Shown here: one piece after another, positions 16,871-26,407 of the stretch
Position numbering within the stretch: the stretch's first letter is position 1
Layout of the letters: the number at the start of each line of letters is the position of its first letter
Origin: CAWVWD01 sp965662365
Lineage (GTDB): Bacteria > Bacteroidota > Bacteroidia > Chitinophagales > Saprospiraceae
Assembly: GCA_965662365.1 (NCBI GenBank)
Contig: CBFIHR010000016.1
Location: 3,201-67,200, forward strand
Reading direction: 5' to 3'
DNA length: 64,000 nucleotides
The notes under the pieces: generated by a model
Told to the model about the DNA's origin: nothing
The model's input: only the letters and a program-made list of their open reading frames with translations
The model's database searches: none
Position numbers and translations under genes: made by a program

Positions 16871-17272
16871 CTAGTGATTTAGATAATAGTTGATCTTCCT
16901 CAATACTTCTGAAGCCTCAAATGGCTTACCAATGTAATCTGTCAATCCGGCTTTTGACATTTGTTCAAGTACCTCCTCTTTAGCCGAACTGGTCAATGCT
17001 AAGATTGGAATATTTGAATTACGATTTCTTAATGCTCGAATGATTTTTGTTGTATTGAAACCATCTAAGTTAGGTAATTTTAAATCCATCAAAATCAAGT
17101 CGTACTCTTTTTCAAGAGCCATTAATAAAGCCGTTTCCCCATCTTCGACCGCATCGACCTCAAAATTATTTTTTAGTAATAATTGTTTTGCTAAAAGTCG
17201 AACCATTGTATGATCTTCTATCAAAAGTATAGAAAATACTGGTTTTTCATCTTTGTGCTTAGAACCTTTCAT
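16871..17272 (-). CDS. Single-domain (CheY-like) response regulator
   Basis: A 133-residue receiver domain without an output domain. The acidic pocket is formed by IED near residue 18, the phospho-acceptor Asp is in DLILMDLKLPNLDG, the switch Thr/Ser in ALTSSA and the conserved Lys in YIGKPF. It probably acts in a phosphorelay or by protein-protein contact. It is not beside a kinase; the nearest histidine kinase is at 33.6 kb. It lies downstream of dnaE on the same strand after a 416-nt gap with a hairpin, so it is probably transcribed separately. Confidence 0.88.
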   Translation of the reverse strand: MKGSKHKDEKPVFSILLIEDHTMVRLLAKQLLLKNNFEVDAVEDGETALLMALEKEYDLILMDLKLPNLDGFNTTKIIRALRNRNSNIPILALTSSAKEEVLEQMSKAGLTDYIGKPFEASEVLRKINYYLNH

Positions 17273-17593
17273 AATCTTACAATTAACCTCTCTATAACTG
17301 CTTTAAATTGATACCAAAAAGGATTCCAAAATACGTTTATTTTTTATTTTGGAATACCTACTCATAGGAAAACTATTTTCATATTTCTAAGAATTTCTAA
17401 TTGCTACAAAATTTTCATTCCAAGTCTCTTCACTTTAATAATCATTGTAATTGCATGAGCATGACCTTCCTGTGAAATGCTTCAATTTGGGAAAAGAGTT
17501 TTTGGTTTGTCCGAAAGTGGTAAACAAGAATTTAAAAAAATAGGATTAAACATATTTTATAGGTGTATTGATTACGAAGTTGGATTATGAACA

Positions 17594-17649
17594 TTCCGTC
17601 ATTCTAAAACAAGCCTATCTCGAAATTTAGGTGATTCAAAATGACGGAA
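17594..17649 (-). repeat. Inverted repeat downstream of dnaE, CCGTCATT type
   Basis: TTCCGTCATT (17594-17603) and AATGACGGAA (17640-17649) are perfect reverse complements, with an inner CCTA/TAGG stem. The arm shares CCGTCATTC with the repeat at 21337-21377 on the other side of dnaE. It may act as the dnaE terminator. The rest of 17273-17593 shows nothing that I can support. Confidence 0.5.
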
Positions 17650-17688
17650 AAGTATCAGAAAAATTTGTGTAAATCTATATCCAGAAAA

Positions 17689-20600
17689 CTACGCATTGAC
17701 CTTATAAGTCACGCCCATTTTTTCTAAATTATCAATAAATTCATTATCTGCTTCGACCTTCCTATCTTTAGAATATAGCGGTAATTTTTGCTTATTCATT
17801 GAGTCGATAAATAACATTTTGAGCTTGTGTTTACCACGTTTACGCTTGCACAACGCATCTAAACGCTCCACAAATTTTATATCAATTGTAGCAATGTCAA
17901 TCGTTAACCGAATGGAATCAATTTTATTTTTACCAACAGTATCTAACAGCTGTATTTCCTCAATTTTGAAATCAAATTCGCCTTTATTTCGCCAGCTCGG
18001 ACGGAATTTTCCGGTAATAAAAACAGCTTCTCCGTCATTCATATAATTTTTAAAATTGATATAATCCTCACCGAATAAGACAAAATCCCGATTACCCTTA
18101 AAGTCTTGTAATTCAAAACTTCCCCAGCCGGTTCCTTTCTTAGAAATTCGATGTTGTGGATTGACAATCATTCCAGCAATATTGACTTTTCCACCATTTT
18201 TCCCTTCAAATTTACTCATTTCATTCAAAGAACAAGACGTAAAGTTTTTAATCTCAATTTTATAATCGTCTAACGGATGACCACTAATAAAAATCCCCGT
18301 AACATCTTTTTCTTTATTCAATTTAGAAATCAATCCCCATTCTTCCGTTTGTGGAATTTTGGGTTCAGGAATCATAATATCGTCTGACACACCAAACAAC
18401 GAAGTCGCTGCCGAAATCAATTGACTTGCGTAGGCCGCACCATATTTTAATAAATGTTCCAAAAATGTATCGTACTTATCGGATGGTACAAAATATTGAG
18501 CTCGGTGCATTTCTGGGAAGCAATCAAAGCCGCCACCAAGCACTAAACTTTCTACGACTCGTTTGTTGATGGATTTTCCGCCACTCATTCGACGGAAAAA
18601 GTCGAAGATATTTTCAAAATGACCTTTCTTTCGTTCTGCCAAAATATCCGAAACAGGTCCTTCGCCGACGCCTTTCAATCCCGACATGCCAAAACGAATT
18701 TTACCTTCATTATTCACCGTAAAATTCATTTCACTTTCGTTAATATCCGGCCCTAACACTTCCACGCCCATTCGGCTACATTCTTCTAAAAAGAACTTTA
18801 CTTTAGAAATATCATTTTTGTTATGTGTCAAGACGGAAGCCATAAATTCGGCTGGATAATTCGCCTTCAAGTAAGCCGTTTGAAAGGCTACAAAAGCGTA
18901 ACAAGTCGAGTGCGATTTGTTGAAAGCATAAGACGCAAAAGCCTCCCAGTCTTTCCAAATTTTATCCAATGTCTTCTTGTCGTGTCCATTGCTTTTGCCA
19001 CCTTCTATGAAAATCGGATACAATTGGTCAATCAGCTTTTTCTTCTTCTTACCCATACCTTTTCGCAACATATCGGCTTGCCCCTTTGAGAAGTTCGCCA
19101 ACTTTTGCGATAACAACATTACCTGCTCCTGATAAACTGTAATCCCGTAAGTTTCCGACAAATACTCTTCCATCGCATCAAGATCATAAACCACTGGTTT
19201 ACGACCTTGCTTACGCTCAATAAACTCTGGAATATACTCTAAAGGTCCCGGACGATACAAGGCATTCATCGCAATTAAATCCGAAAATTCTGTTGGAACA
19301 AGTTCCTTCATATATTTCTGCATTCCTGCGGACTCATACTGGAAAACGCCAACCGTTTCGCCACGTTGGAATAGCTCGTAAGTCGTTTTATCGGTCAGCG
19401 GAATTTCATCTGGATCAATATCAATTCCGTGTGTTTTTTTGACATTAGCAATTGCGTGTTTAATAATTGTCAACGTTTTTAAACCTAAGAAATCCATTTT
19501 TAACAAACCAGCATCTTCTGCCACCGAGTTATCAAATTGACTCACCAACATATCCGAATTTTTATCCGTTTTCACGGGAACGTAGTTGGTAATATCGTCA
19601 GGCGTAATCACGACACCGCAGGCATGAATGCCCGTATTTCGGATTGATCCTTCTAGTTTTTTTGCGGTACGAATAATGTGACCCGTTTCATCATCCGCCG
19701 CTGCCATTTCACGAAAGTGATAGGCTTTTTCTAACTCTTCCGAATTTAATTTCCCTTTCAATTTTGGGTGAACATCACCATCTGCTAAGACTTTATTAAG
19801 TGAAACGGCTAAATTATCGGGCAACGATTTTTTAATAACATCGACTTCGTTCAACGGAATATCCATCACACGACAAACGTCTTGAATCGACGATTTTGCC
19901 GCCATTGTACCGTATGTAATGATTTGTGCGACTTGATTTCGACCATATTTATCAATTACGTAATCAATAATTCGCTGTCGGCCCTCATCATCAAAATCAA
20001 TATCAATATCGGGCATCGAAACCCGTTCAGGATTCAAAAAACGCTCAAAAAGTAAGTCGTACTTTATCGGATCGACGTTTGTAATCCCGATACAATATGC
20101 CACTGCAGAACCTGCCGCAGAACCTCGACCTGGCCCAACCCAAACACCAATTTCACGAGCAACGGTCGTAAAATCCTGGACAATCAAAAAATATCCTGGA
20201 TAACCCGAATTGGCAATTACTTGCAATTCAAAATCCAAACGTTCCCGAATTTCTGGCGTAATTGTTCCATAGCGTTTTCTTGCACCTTCGTAAGTTAAAT
20301 GACGCAAATAATCATCTTGCGTTTTAAACGCTTTCGGCATTGGAAAGGCAGGCAATAAAATATCACGAGCTAATTTTATCGTATCTATTTTATCATAAAC
20401 TTCCATCGTATTATCAATTGACTCGGGCAAATCCGAGAATAACGCACTCATTTCCGATTGCGTTTTAAAATAATAATCCGAGGATGAAAACTTAAAGCGA
20501 TTTTCGTCCGTCAAGCGGTTACCTGTATTGACACACAACAAAATATCGTGCGATTCCCAATCTTCTTCTTCTACATAATGCGAGTCGTTAGTTGCAATGA

Positions 20601-21261
20601 TTTTTACATTATATTTATTAGCCAAACGAATCAATTCTTGATTGACATCTTCTTGTGAAACGCCTGACAACACTCGTTTTCCGAACTTATCGAACATGTC
20701 CAAATTGTCTAAGCCTTTGTGCCGCATTAGTTCGATATAGAAATCTTCACCAAAGATATTGAGCCACCATTTTAGCTTTTCTTCTGCACCTTTTAAGTCC
20801 CCTGCAACAATTGCTTGTGGGATTTCCGCACCGATACAACAGCTTGTTACAATCAAACCTTCATTGTATTTTTCTACTAAGGATTTATCAATTCGTGGAA
20901 ATTTACCATACAAACCATCAATAAAACCCAACGAACACAACTTCGACAAGTTTTTGTAACCTTCTTGATTCTTTGCCAGCATCAACTGATGATAACGTCT
21001 ATCTCGCTCACCTTTGGCTTTAGAAAATGACTTTTTATATCTGTCTTCCACCAAATAAAACTCGCAGCCTATCATTGGCTTCAAGCCTCGTTTTTCAGCT
21101 TCGGCAACGAACTTAAATGCACCAAACATATTCCCGTGATCCGTCAAGGCAACGCCTTTCATGCCATCGGCAACTGCTTTGTCCATCATCGTTCCGATTT
21201 CGGAAGCTCCATCTAATAGCGAATATTGTGTGTGTGAATGTAAGTGTACAAATTCTGGCAT
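17689..21261 (-). CDS. dnaE: DNA polymerase III subunit alpha
   Basis: The replicative polymerase of the chromosome. The start ATG at 21261 gives MPEFVHLHSHTQYSLLDGA, the conserved opening of the PHP domain. An upstream in-frame ATG at 21306 would add 15 unlike residues encoded by repeat DNA. The product is 1190 residues. The catalytic Asp residues lie in PDIDIDFDDEGRQRIIDY (about 418-435), and the GPGRGSAAGSAVAYCIGI block lies just before them. The C-terminal part holds the helix-hairpin-helix and an OB-fold (VNIAGMIVNPQHRISKKG). No dnaQ or other polymerase genes adjoin it. It is divergent from scpB. Confidence 0.97.
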   Translation of the reverse strand: MPEFVHLHSHTQYSLLDGASEIGTMMDKAVADGMKGVALTDHGNMFGAFKFVAEAEKRGLKPMIGCEFYLVEDRYKKSFSKAKGERDRRYHQLMLAKNQEGYKNLSKLCSLGFIDGLYGKFPRIDKSLVEKYNEGLIVTSCCIGAEIPQAIVAGDLKGAEEKLKWWLNIFGEDFYIELMRHKGLDNLDMFDKFGKRVLSGVSQEDVNQELIRLANKYNVKIIATNDSHYVEEEDWESHDILLCVNTGNRLTDENRFKFSSSDYYFKTQSEMSALFSDLPESIDNTMEVYDKIDTIKLARDILLPAFPMPKAFKTQDDYLRHLTYEGARKRYGTITPEIRERLDFELQVIANSGYPGYFLIVQDFTTVAREIGVWVGPGRGSAAGSAVAYCIGITNVDPIKYDLLFERFLNPERVSMPDIDIDFDDEGRQRIIDYVIDKYGRNQVAQIITYGTMAAKSSIQDVCRVMDIPLNEVDVIKKSLPDNLAVSLNKVLADGDVHPKLKGKLNSEELEKAYHFREMAAADDETGHIIRTAKKLEGSIRNTGIHACGVVITPDDITNYVPVKTDKNSDMLVSQFDNSVAEDAGLLKMDFLGLKTLTIIKHAIANVKKTHGIDIDPDEIPLTDKTTYELFQRGETVGVFQYESAGMQKYMKELVPTEFSDLIAMNALYRPGPLEYIPEFIERKQGRKPVVYDLDAMEEYLSETYGITVYQEQVMLLSQKLANFSKGQADMLRKGMGKKKKKLIDQLYPIFIEGGKSNGHDKKTLDKIWKDWEAFASYAFNKSHSTCYAFVAFQTAYLKANYPAEFMASVLTHNKNDISKVKFFLEECSRMGVEVLGPDINESEMNFTVNNEGKIRFGMSGLKGVGEGPVSDILAERKKGHFENIFDFFRRMSGGKSINKRVVESLVLGGGFDCFPEMHRAQYFVPSDKYDTFLEHLLKYGAAYASQLISAATSLFGVSDDIMIPEPKIPQTEEWGLISKLNKEKDVTGIFISGHPLDDYKIEIKNFTSCSLNEMSKFEGKNGGKVNIAGMIVNPQHRISKKGTGWGSFELQDFKGNRDFVLFGEDYINFKNYMNDGEAVFITGKFRPSWRNKGEFDFKIEEIQLLDTVGKNKIDSIRLTIDIATIDIKFVERLDALCKRKRGKHKLKMLFIDSMNKQKLPLYSKDRKVEADNEFIDNLEKMGVTYKVNA

Positions 21262-21279
21262 TTTTCTTTCAGTTTGTTT

Positions 21280-21377
21280 TCGTAGGTGCAACCTACGGTT
21301 GTTCATGTCTAACCCTTTCAGGATTTTTCTTTGTCACTTCCCGTCATTCCGACGTAGGTCGGAATCTCCTCAAGGCA
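21280..21377. repeat. Dispersed palindromic repeat cluster in the dnaE leader
   Basis: CGTAGGTGCAACCTACG (21281-21297) is a palindrome. It is followed by GTCTAACCCTTTCAGG and then CCCGTCATTCCGACG with a CCGACGTAGGTCGG palindrome (about 21337-21365). The composition is richer in GC than the flanks. The shared CCGTCATTC word at 17597 suggests a dispersed element. Confidence 0.5.
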
Positions 21378-21383
21378 ACGGAA

Positions 21384-21391
21384 CAAATTTA
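21384..21391 (-). promoter_or_regulatory. Candidate -7 element for dnaE
   Basis: On the minus strand this reads TAAATTTG, fitting TAnnTTTG. A transcript from here would include the repeat cluster in its 5' leader. I found no TTG at the usual distance. Confidence 0.3.
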
Positions 21392-21571
21392 CAAAAAGAA
21401 TAGGACTTAAAAGATTGAAATTTGGGGTTTAGGATTTGTTTAAAATGATGGATTTAATTATCACAACCTTATAATTTCTTACAAGAAATATTTGATTTTC
21501 GCTTTACTAAAATACTGGATTCTTGGATATAAAGGGAAAGCACTTAAATAATTATTCCATTTCAAAATTCT

Positions 21572-21579
21572 TACCTTTG
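21572..21579 (+). promoter_or_regulatory. Candidate -7 element for scpB
   Basis: TACCTTTG followed by C matches TAnnTTTG, 16 nt before the scpB ATG, so the leader would be very short. No clear -33 TTG. Confidence 0.4.
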
Positions 21580-21595
21580 CGAAAAATTTCAAATT

Positions 21596-22177
21596 ATGGA
21601 GAATTTACTTCAACACATAGAAGCCTTAATTTTTGTATCAGAACAGGCAATTTCACTTCGAGAAATCAAAAATACTTTGGAGGAAATATTTGAACAAGAT
21701 GTTGATAAAGAGACTATTGTAGAAATGATTGAGGCTTTAAAAGAAAAATATAGACACAAAGATTTTGCTTTTGCTATTGCAGAAATTAGTGGCGGTTATC
21801 AGTTCTTGACGAAGCAGGAGTACCACGAAACAATCGGTACATATTTAAAACAAAAAACAAAAAAACGATTAAGTAAAGCTGCTTTAGAAACGTTATCAAT
21901 TGTTGCTTATAAGCAACCAGTCACCAAGGTCGAAGTTGAACAAATTCGTGGTGTGAATAGTGATTATTCGATGCAAAAATTATTAGAAAAAGAATTGGTG
22001 ACAATTGTTGGTAGAAGTGACAAACCTGGTCGTCCTTTGCTTTATTCGACGAGTCCGAAATTTATGGATTATTTTGGAATTAAGTCCCTTAAAGATTTGC
22101 CGAAGGTCAAAGATTTTAAGGAGGAAACAAATGAAATCGGAGAAAAACAACCGATTGAGGAGGAGCCTGATTTGTAA
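21596..22177 (+). CDS. scpB: Segregation and condensation protein B
   Basis: ScpB is the winged-helix kleisin-associated subunit of the SMC-ScpA-ScpB condensin that compacts and segregates the chromosome. The 193-residue product shows two winged-helix domains. The first runs over about 1-85 (LIFVSEQAISLREI through GGYQFLTKQEY). The second is marked by LSKAALETLSIVAYKQPVTKVEVEQIRGVNSDYSMQKLLE, the most conserved ScpB stretch, and PGRPLLYSTSPKFMDYFGI. The acidic tail is variable. scpA and smc are not in the window. It is divergent from dnaE, with a short leader. Confidence 0.93.
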   Translation: MENLLQHIEALIFVSEQAISLREIKNTLEEIFEQDVDKETIVEMIEALKEKYRHKDFAFAIAEISGGYQFLTKQEYHETIGTYLKQKTKKRLSKAALETLSIVAYKQPVTKVEVEQIRGVNSDYSMQKLLEKELVTIVGRSDKPGRPLLYSTSPKFMDYFGIKSLKDLPKVKDFKEETNEIGEKQPIEEEPDL

Positions 22178-22293
22178 TCGAGTATCCTAAATGATGCTTA
22201 AAATTACCGGTTTCGTTACCATTAGATATAAAAGTTAGCGCAATTTTTCAAATCTCTGTTTATCGTTTTTATCGTTACAACTTGAGGTTTTTT

Positions 22294-22332
22294 TGAAAAA
22301 AAATAAGGCTTTCGCATTATGCAAAAGCCTTA
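22294..22332 (-). terminator. Terminator of the first POT transporter gene
   Basis: ATAAGGCTTT (22303-22312) and AAAGCCTTAT (22323-22332) form a stem with a GCAT/ATGC inner part. On the minus strand it is followed by eight Ts. It also faces scpB. Confidence 0.75.
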
Positions 22333-22358
22333 TCAATGAAGCTAATATTTAATATATT

Positions 22359-24161
22359 TTATCGTACACCGTGCATTAGTTTTTTCAATAGAGGCGTAAG
22401 AATTGCAGACAAAATACCCAATCCAATTGGAATAAACGTCAAAATCCAGAAGAAGTAACTTAATCCATCTTCTTTTGCAATAGCATCTATATTTCCACCA
22501 AAACTGTGAGCGATTTTATTACCAATAGCGATCGCCAAATAATAAACCCCAAACATAAAGGCAATCATACGAGGCGGAACAAGTTTAGAAAGATAAGATA
22601 AGCCCATTGGAGAAAGACATAATTCACCCAAAGTATGGAACAAATAAGCCATTATCAACCAGAACATACTCAATTGTGCCGTTTCTGCACCCGCAGGGAC
22701 ATTTCTTGCTCCGAAAGCTAAAAATGCGAAACCAACACCCAACAAAATCATTCCCATTGCATATTTAATAGCACCTGGAGGATTATACTTACTTTCCCAA
22801 AGACGACTGAATAAAGGCGCAAAAACGATAATAAATAAAGAGTTTAAAATAGCGAACCATGTTACTGGTACTTCTGATTCTGAAACTTGCGACTCACTGT
22901 AAATTTTGAAAATTACAATACCCCAAATTATCAAGAAACTTGTCCCCAAAACGATATTAGAAACACTAATGCGTGAAAATGTTTGTTTAAATAATCGGAA
23001 TAATACGTAAGTTATAATAAGTAAAGGAATAACAGTCACCGAAAAATCGACTATTTTGAAAATAGTTGCCCCCGAACCTGTGAGCACTCGTTGTGTAAAA
23101 TCTCTTGTATATAACGGAAGTGTTCCTGCTGCTTGCTCAAAAGCGGCCCAGAAAAACACCGTCAAAATCGAGAAAATAACCACCGCCACCATTCTATCTC
23201 GAACAATCAGCGAATATCTCGGAATCCTTAACACAAGTAATAAAAGGAATGTTGCTCCTGCCAAAACCGCAAAAAAGTAACTATCAGACAATCCTGCAAT
23301 CGTAAAATTAAGCGTTTCAATGCCACCTATCGTAGAAAGCGGATCATTAATGATATAAATCAAAGCCGAAACGACAAAAATTCCAATTAAAATATAATCA
23401 ATCGTTAGGAAAGGATTTCTTTTGGCTATTTCTGCAGGTTCTTCTTCTTCCTCAACGCTTTGGTCGCCATCGTCCAGAATATTATCACGTCCTAACTGAA
23501 CAGCATCACGTTCAGATGGCTTTGCACCAATATTTCCAAATAAAGGCTGTGCTAAATAAAACTGAATCATACCCAAGAACATGAAAATACCTGCAAGACC
23601 AAAGCCCCAAGACCAGCCAATACGTTCACCGACATAGCCACAAAGCATAATACCCAAAAATGCACCTGCATTTACACCCATATAAAAAATGGTAAAAGCT
23701 CCATCCTTTTTATCCTCATGTCCGGTGTACATTTTAGAAATGATAGAAGTCATGTTAGGTTTAAAAAAACCATTTCCTACAATAAGCAGTGCAATACCAA
23801 TGTAAAGAAAGGTCGGTGTTTCGAGTGCCATAGAAGCGTGTCCTAATGTCATCAATAAAGCACCAATCACCACCGCATTTCTATATCCCAGTTTTTGGTC
23901 AGCCAAATATCCACCTACAATAGGTGTCAGATAAACTAACATCGCATAAGTTCCTAATAAAGATAAAGCCATCTCTTTGGACCATTCCCAACCAGGATTA
24001 TCTCCCGTCATAGAAGCCGTAAGGAAAAGTACCAACAAGGCACGCATTCCATAATAAGAAAAACGTTCCCACATTTCTGTAAAAAACAATACGAACAATC
24101 CCGAAGGATGCCCAAGGACACTGCCTTGTCCGTATAAGTCATATTTTGCGTTATTCGCCAT
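22359..24161 (-). CDS. POT/PTR family proton-dependent peptide transporter (1)
   Basis: A 600-residue major-facilitator protein with about 12-14 membrane helices. The first helix carries the POT signature FFTEMWERFSYYGMRALLVLF (ExxERFxYYG) that couples proton and peptide binding. FYMGVNAGAFLGIMLCGYVGE is the second PTR2 motif. A charged cytoplasmic loop rich in Glu (about 230-250) separates the two halves. It imports di- or tripeptides into the cytoplasm. It lies 135 nt downstream of a second, diverged paralogue on the same strand; a hairpin fills the gap. Exact substrate range cannot be read from sequence. Confidence 0.9.
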   Translation of the reverse strand: MANNAKYDLYGQGSVLGHPSGLFVLFFTEMWERFSYYGMRALLVLFLTASMTGDNPGWEWSKEMALSLLGTYAMLVYLTPIVGGYLADQKLGYRNAVVIGALLMTLGHASMALETPTFLYIGIALLIVGNGFFKPNMTSIISKMYTGHEDKKDGAFTIFYMGVNAGAFLGIMLCGYVGERIGWSWGFGLAGIFMFLGMIQFYLAQPLFGNIGAKPSERDAVQLGRDNILDDGDQSVEEEEEPAEIAKRNPFLTIDYILIGIFVVSALIYIINDPLSTIGGIETLNFTIAGLSDSYFFAVLAGATFLLLLVLRIPRYSLIVRDRMVAVVIFSILTVFFWAAFEQAAGTLPLYTRDFTQRVLTGSGATIFKIVDFSVTVIPLLIITYVLFRLFKQTFSRISVSNIVLGTSFLIIWGIVIFKIYSESQVSESEVPVTWFAILNSLFIIVFAPLFSRLWESKYNPPGAIKYAMGMILLGVGFAFLAFGARNVPAGAETAQLSMFWLIMAYLFHTLGELCLSPMGLSYLSKLVPPRMIAFMFGVYYLAIAIGNKIAHSFGGNIDAIAKEDGLSYFFWILTFIPIGLGILSAILTPLLKKLMHGVR

Positions 24162-24176
24162 GATTGTATTTTTTAT

Positions 24177-24296
24177 TTAGTTTAGTAGTTTATGTAGTTT
24201 AATTAGTTTTAGCGGTTTATGTAGTTTAAGTAGTGCGTTTTGGTAGTCCGTGATAACTATTCGAACTACCAAAACTATGAAACTACTTAAACGATT
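24177..24296. repeat. Repeat-rich hairpin filling the gap between the two POT genes
   Basis: GTAGTTTA-type units repeat through 24181-24232. The arm 24224-24247 (GTTTAAGTAGT then GTTTTGGTAGT) pairs with 24265-24292 (ACTACCAAAACT then AAACTACTTAAAC), with a 4-nt difference. It occupies nearly the whole gap and lies just upstream of the second transporter start on the minus strand. Confidence 0.6.
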
Positions 24297-26018
24297 TTAA
24301 TGTGCTGATTCGATTTCTGAATCTTCTGCTCCGTGCGTTAATCGCTTCAATGGTTTTAAGAATAAAATAATGATTAAACCAAAGACAGCTGTCAATCCAA
24401 ATATGAATAGGAAAGTGTTATATTCTCTATTATTTTGAACTTCATAGACTTCTAATACACCACTGTAATTTTTCCCGTCACCTTTATTTTGCTTGATTTT
24501 TTTTGCTTCTACATCTTTTGTAAAACGTAAGGTAGCATGTAGTTGATTATCTTTAGTCGCTGCTTCATCTTTCAGCATTCCGATCAACGTTTCTTTGGCA
24601 TTATCCTCTTCGTGATAAGCTATAAACTCTGCAAATGAGGTATTATCACCTTCTTTGAAAGATAGAATTTTGACTTCCTCACCTTCAAGATAAATATTCG
24701 CTTTTAGATTAAAATCCATATCCGCTTGAAGTAAAGTATCTGTATAATTAGCTAAATCATCCTTTGAGGCAATCAAATCGATTTTTACAGGTTCAGCTTG
24801 TGCAGATTCTCCGATACTTCCTGCCAATTTATTACCAAAACCAGTTGCCGCAAAATAAACACCCATCATAATCGAGGCATATTTTACAGGTGCTAATTTT
24901 GTGATAAACGATAAAGCTACAGGCGAAGCACAAAGCTCACCAATTGTATGTAATAAGTAAGCTAATACTAACCAGAACATTGCTGATTGTCCGAATGGCT
25001 CAGAACCAGCTTGATTCGCTGCCGCTGCCATCATTAAGAAACCAGAACCCATGATAATCGTACCAACAGCCATTTTGAATAAGGACGAAACTTCTTTCCC
25101 TTTTCGTTTTCTATTGACCCAGTAAGCTGCTACCGAAGTACCAAATATGATAATAAATGCAGCGTTGACAGATTGAAACCAACTTGCAGGAACATCAAAA
25201 TTTAATAACGAAATCGTTAAGTTAACTTTCTCTTTGGCATAAATATTCAACAAACCACCTGCTTGCTCAAATGCTCCCCAGAATACAATGATAATAATGA
25301 AGGATAATAACAAAACAATCATTCTATCTTTCTCGACTTTCGTCAATGGTTTGTTCATCAATTCTTTATCAGGATTATCGTTATTCCCTAAATAATCACC
25401 AATACCAACTAAGAACTTTTGCCCCCACATATAAACCGCTTGACCCAATACCATTCCGATACCTGCCAAACCGAATCCATAATGCCAACCAATATTTTCT
25501 CCAACATAACCGACAATTAAAGCAGACAAAAATGCTCCGATATTAATACCAATATAGAAAATGGTAAAACCTTTATCTCGTCGATCATCACCTGGTTTAT
25601 ACAATCCACCAACCATAGTAGAAATATTCGGTTTCAAACAACCAACCCCTAAAATGATTAAACCTAAACCGGTATAAAATGCCCAAAGTGCTTCAACTGC
25701 CAAGATTCCGTGACCTGCACAAAGCAGTAAACCACCGAGCATTACGGTTCGTTTTTGACCTAACAATTTATCGGCTAAAATACCGCCCGGAATTGACATC
25801 ACATAAACCAACATTGTGTACCAACCATACAATTCTAAGGCTTCTCCTTTTGTCCAACCTAATCCACCGTCCTCGATAGAAGAATAAATATATAACACTA
25901 AAATGGCACGCATTCCATAGTAAGAGAAGCGTTCCCACATTTCCGTAAAAAATAGTACATACAACCCAACAGGATGTCCAAACATTTCCCGTTGATGAGG
26001 TGCTTTAATTGCTGACAT
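24297..26018 (-). CDS. POT/PTR family peptide transporter (2) with an inserted soluble segment
   Basis: A 573-residue paralogue of the next gene. It has the same FFTEMWERFSYYGMRAILVLY signature and FYIGINIGAFLSALIVGYVGENIGW motif. It differs by a roughly 115-residue hydrophilic segment (about 420-530, from AEPVKIDLIAS to NREYNTF) placed before the last membrane helix. This segment has alternating strand-like and charged stretches and would form a small domain in a loop. The pair probably arose by tandem duplication, with the insert gained or lost in one copy. Both are likely co-transcribed, starting here. A function in peptide uptake is well supported; the role of the insert is unknown. Confidence 0.88.
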   Translation of the reverse strand: MSAIKAPHQREMFGHPVGLYVLFFTEMWERFSYYGMRAILVLYIYSSIEDGGLGWTKGEALELYGWYTMLVYVMSIPGGILADKLLGQKRTVMLGGLLLCAGHGILAVEALWAFYTGLGLIILGVGCLKPNISTMVGGLYKPGDDRRDKGFTIFYIGINIGAFLSALIVGYVGENIGWHYGFGLAGIGMVLGQAVYMWGQKFLVGIGDYLGNNDNPDKELMNKPLTKVEKDRMIVLLLSFIIIIVFWGAFEQAGGLLNIYAKEKVNLTISLLNFDVPASWFQSVNAAFIIIFGTSVAAYWVNRKRKGKEVSSLFKMAVGTIIMGSGFLMMAAAANQAGSEPFGQSAMFWLVLAYLLHTIGELCASPVALSFITKLAPVKYASIMMGVYFAATGFGNKLAGSIGESAQAEPVKIDLIASKDDLANYTDTLLQADMDFNLKANIYLEGEEVKILSFKEGDNTSFAEFIAYHEEDNAKETLIGMLKDEAATKDNQLHATLRFTKDVEAKKIKQNKGDGKNYSGVLEVYEVQNNREYNTFLFIFGLTAVFGLIIILFLKPLKRLTHGAEDSEIESAH

Positions 26019-26320
26019 AGTTCTTTAGATTTTAATACTTTAGTTTTGACTTTGTGAGTAGTTGATTCTATAATTTTGAATACAAAAAATGAATTAACGA
26101 ATAATCCATTATTCACGAAAGCGTTTTATTTGGTTTTTTTGGTAAAAAGTACCAATAATGTTATTAAAGACGGAAAAATACCATTTTTTTGGCATACCAA
26201 TTATAACAAAGCTGCAAAACCATTTGAAAATCGTATTTTTTGATATAAAATCGATATTTTTAAAAAACGCCAAAGTAAATCAAGAAGCCTTTTGAGAAAT
26301 TACCAAAAGTAGAATTACCA

Positions 26321-26374
26321 AAAAAGGAATTTTGACTATTTAGAGTTTTCTAAACAATCAAAATTCCTTTTTTA
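26321..26374. terminator. Strong bidirectional terminator after the FadL-like gene
   Basis: AAAAAAGGAATTTTGA (26321-26336) is the exact reverse complement of TCAAAATTCCTTTTTT (26359-26374). The 22-nt loop can form its own TTTAGA/TCTAAA stem. It lies between the minus-strand FadL-like gene stop (26408) and the POT promoter region. The remaining 26019-26320 is AT-rich and presumably holds the POT promoter; nothing else seen. Confidence 0.7.
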
Positions 26375-26407
26375 TAACCTATTATTTTGAATAATTACAA
26401 TCGCTGG

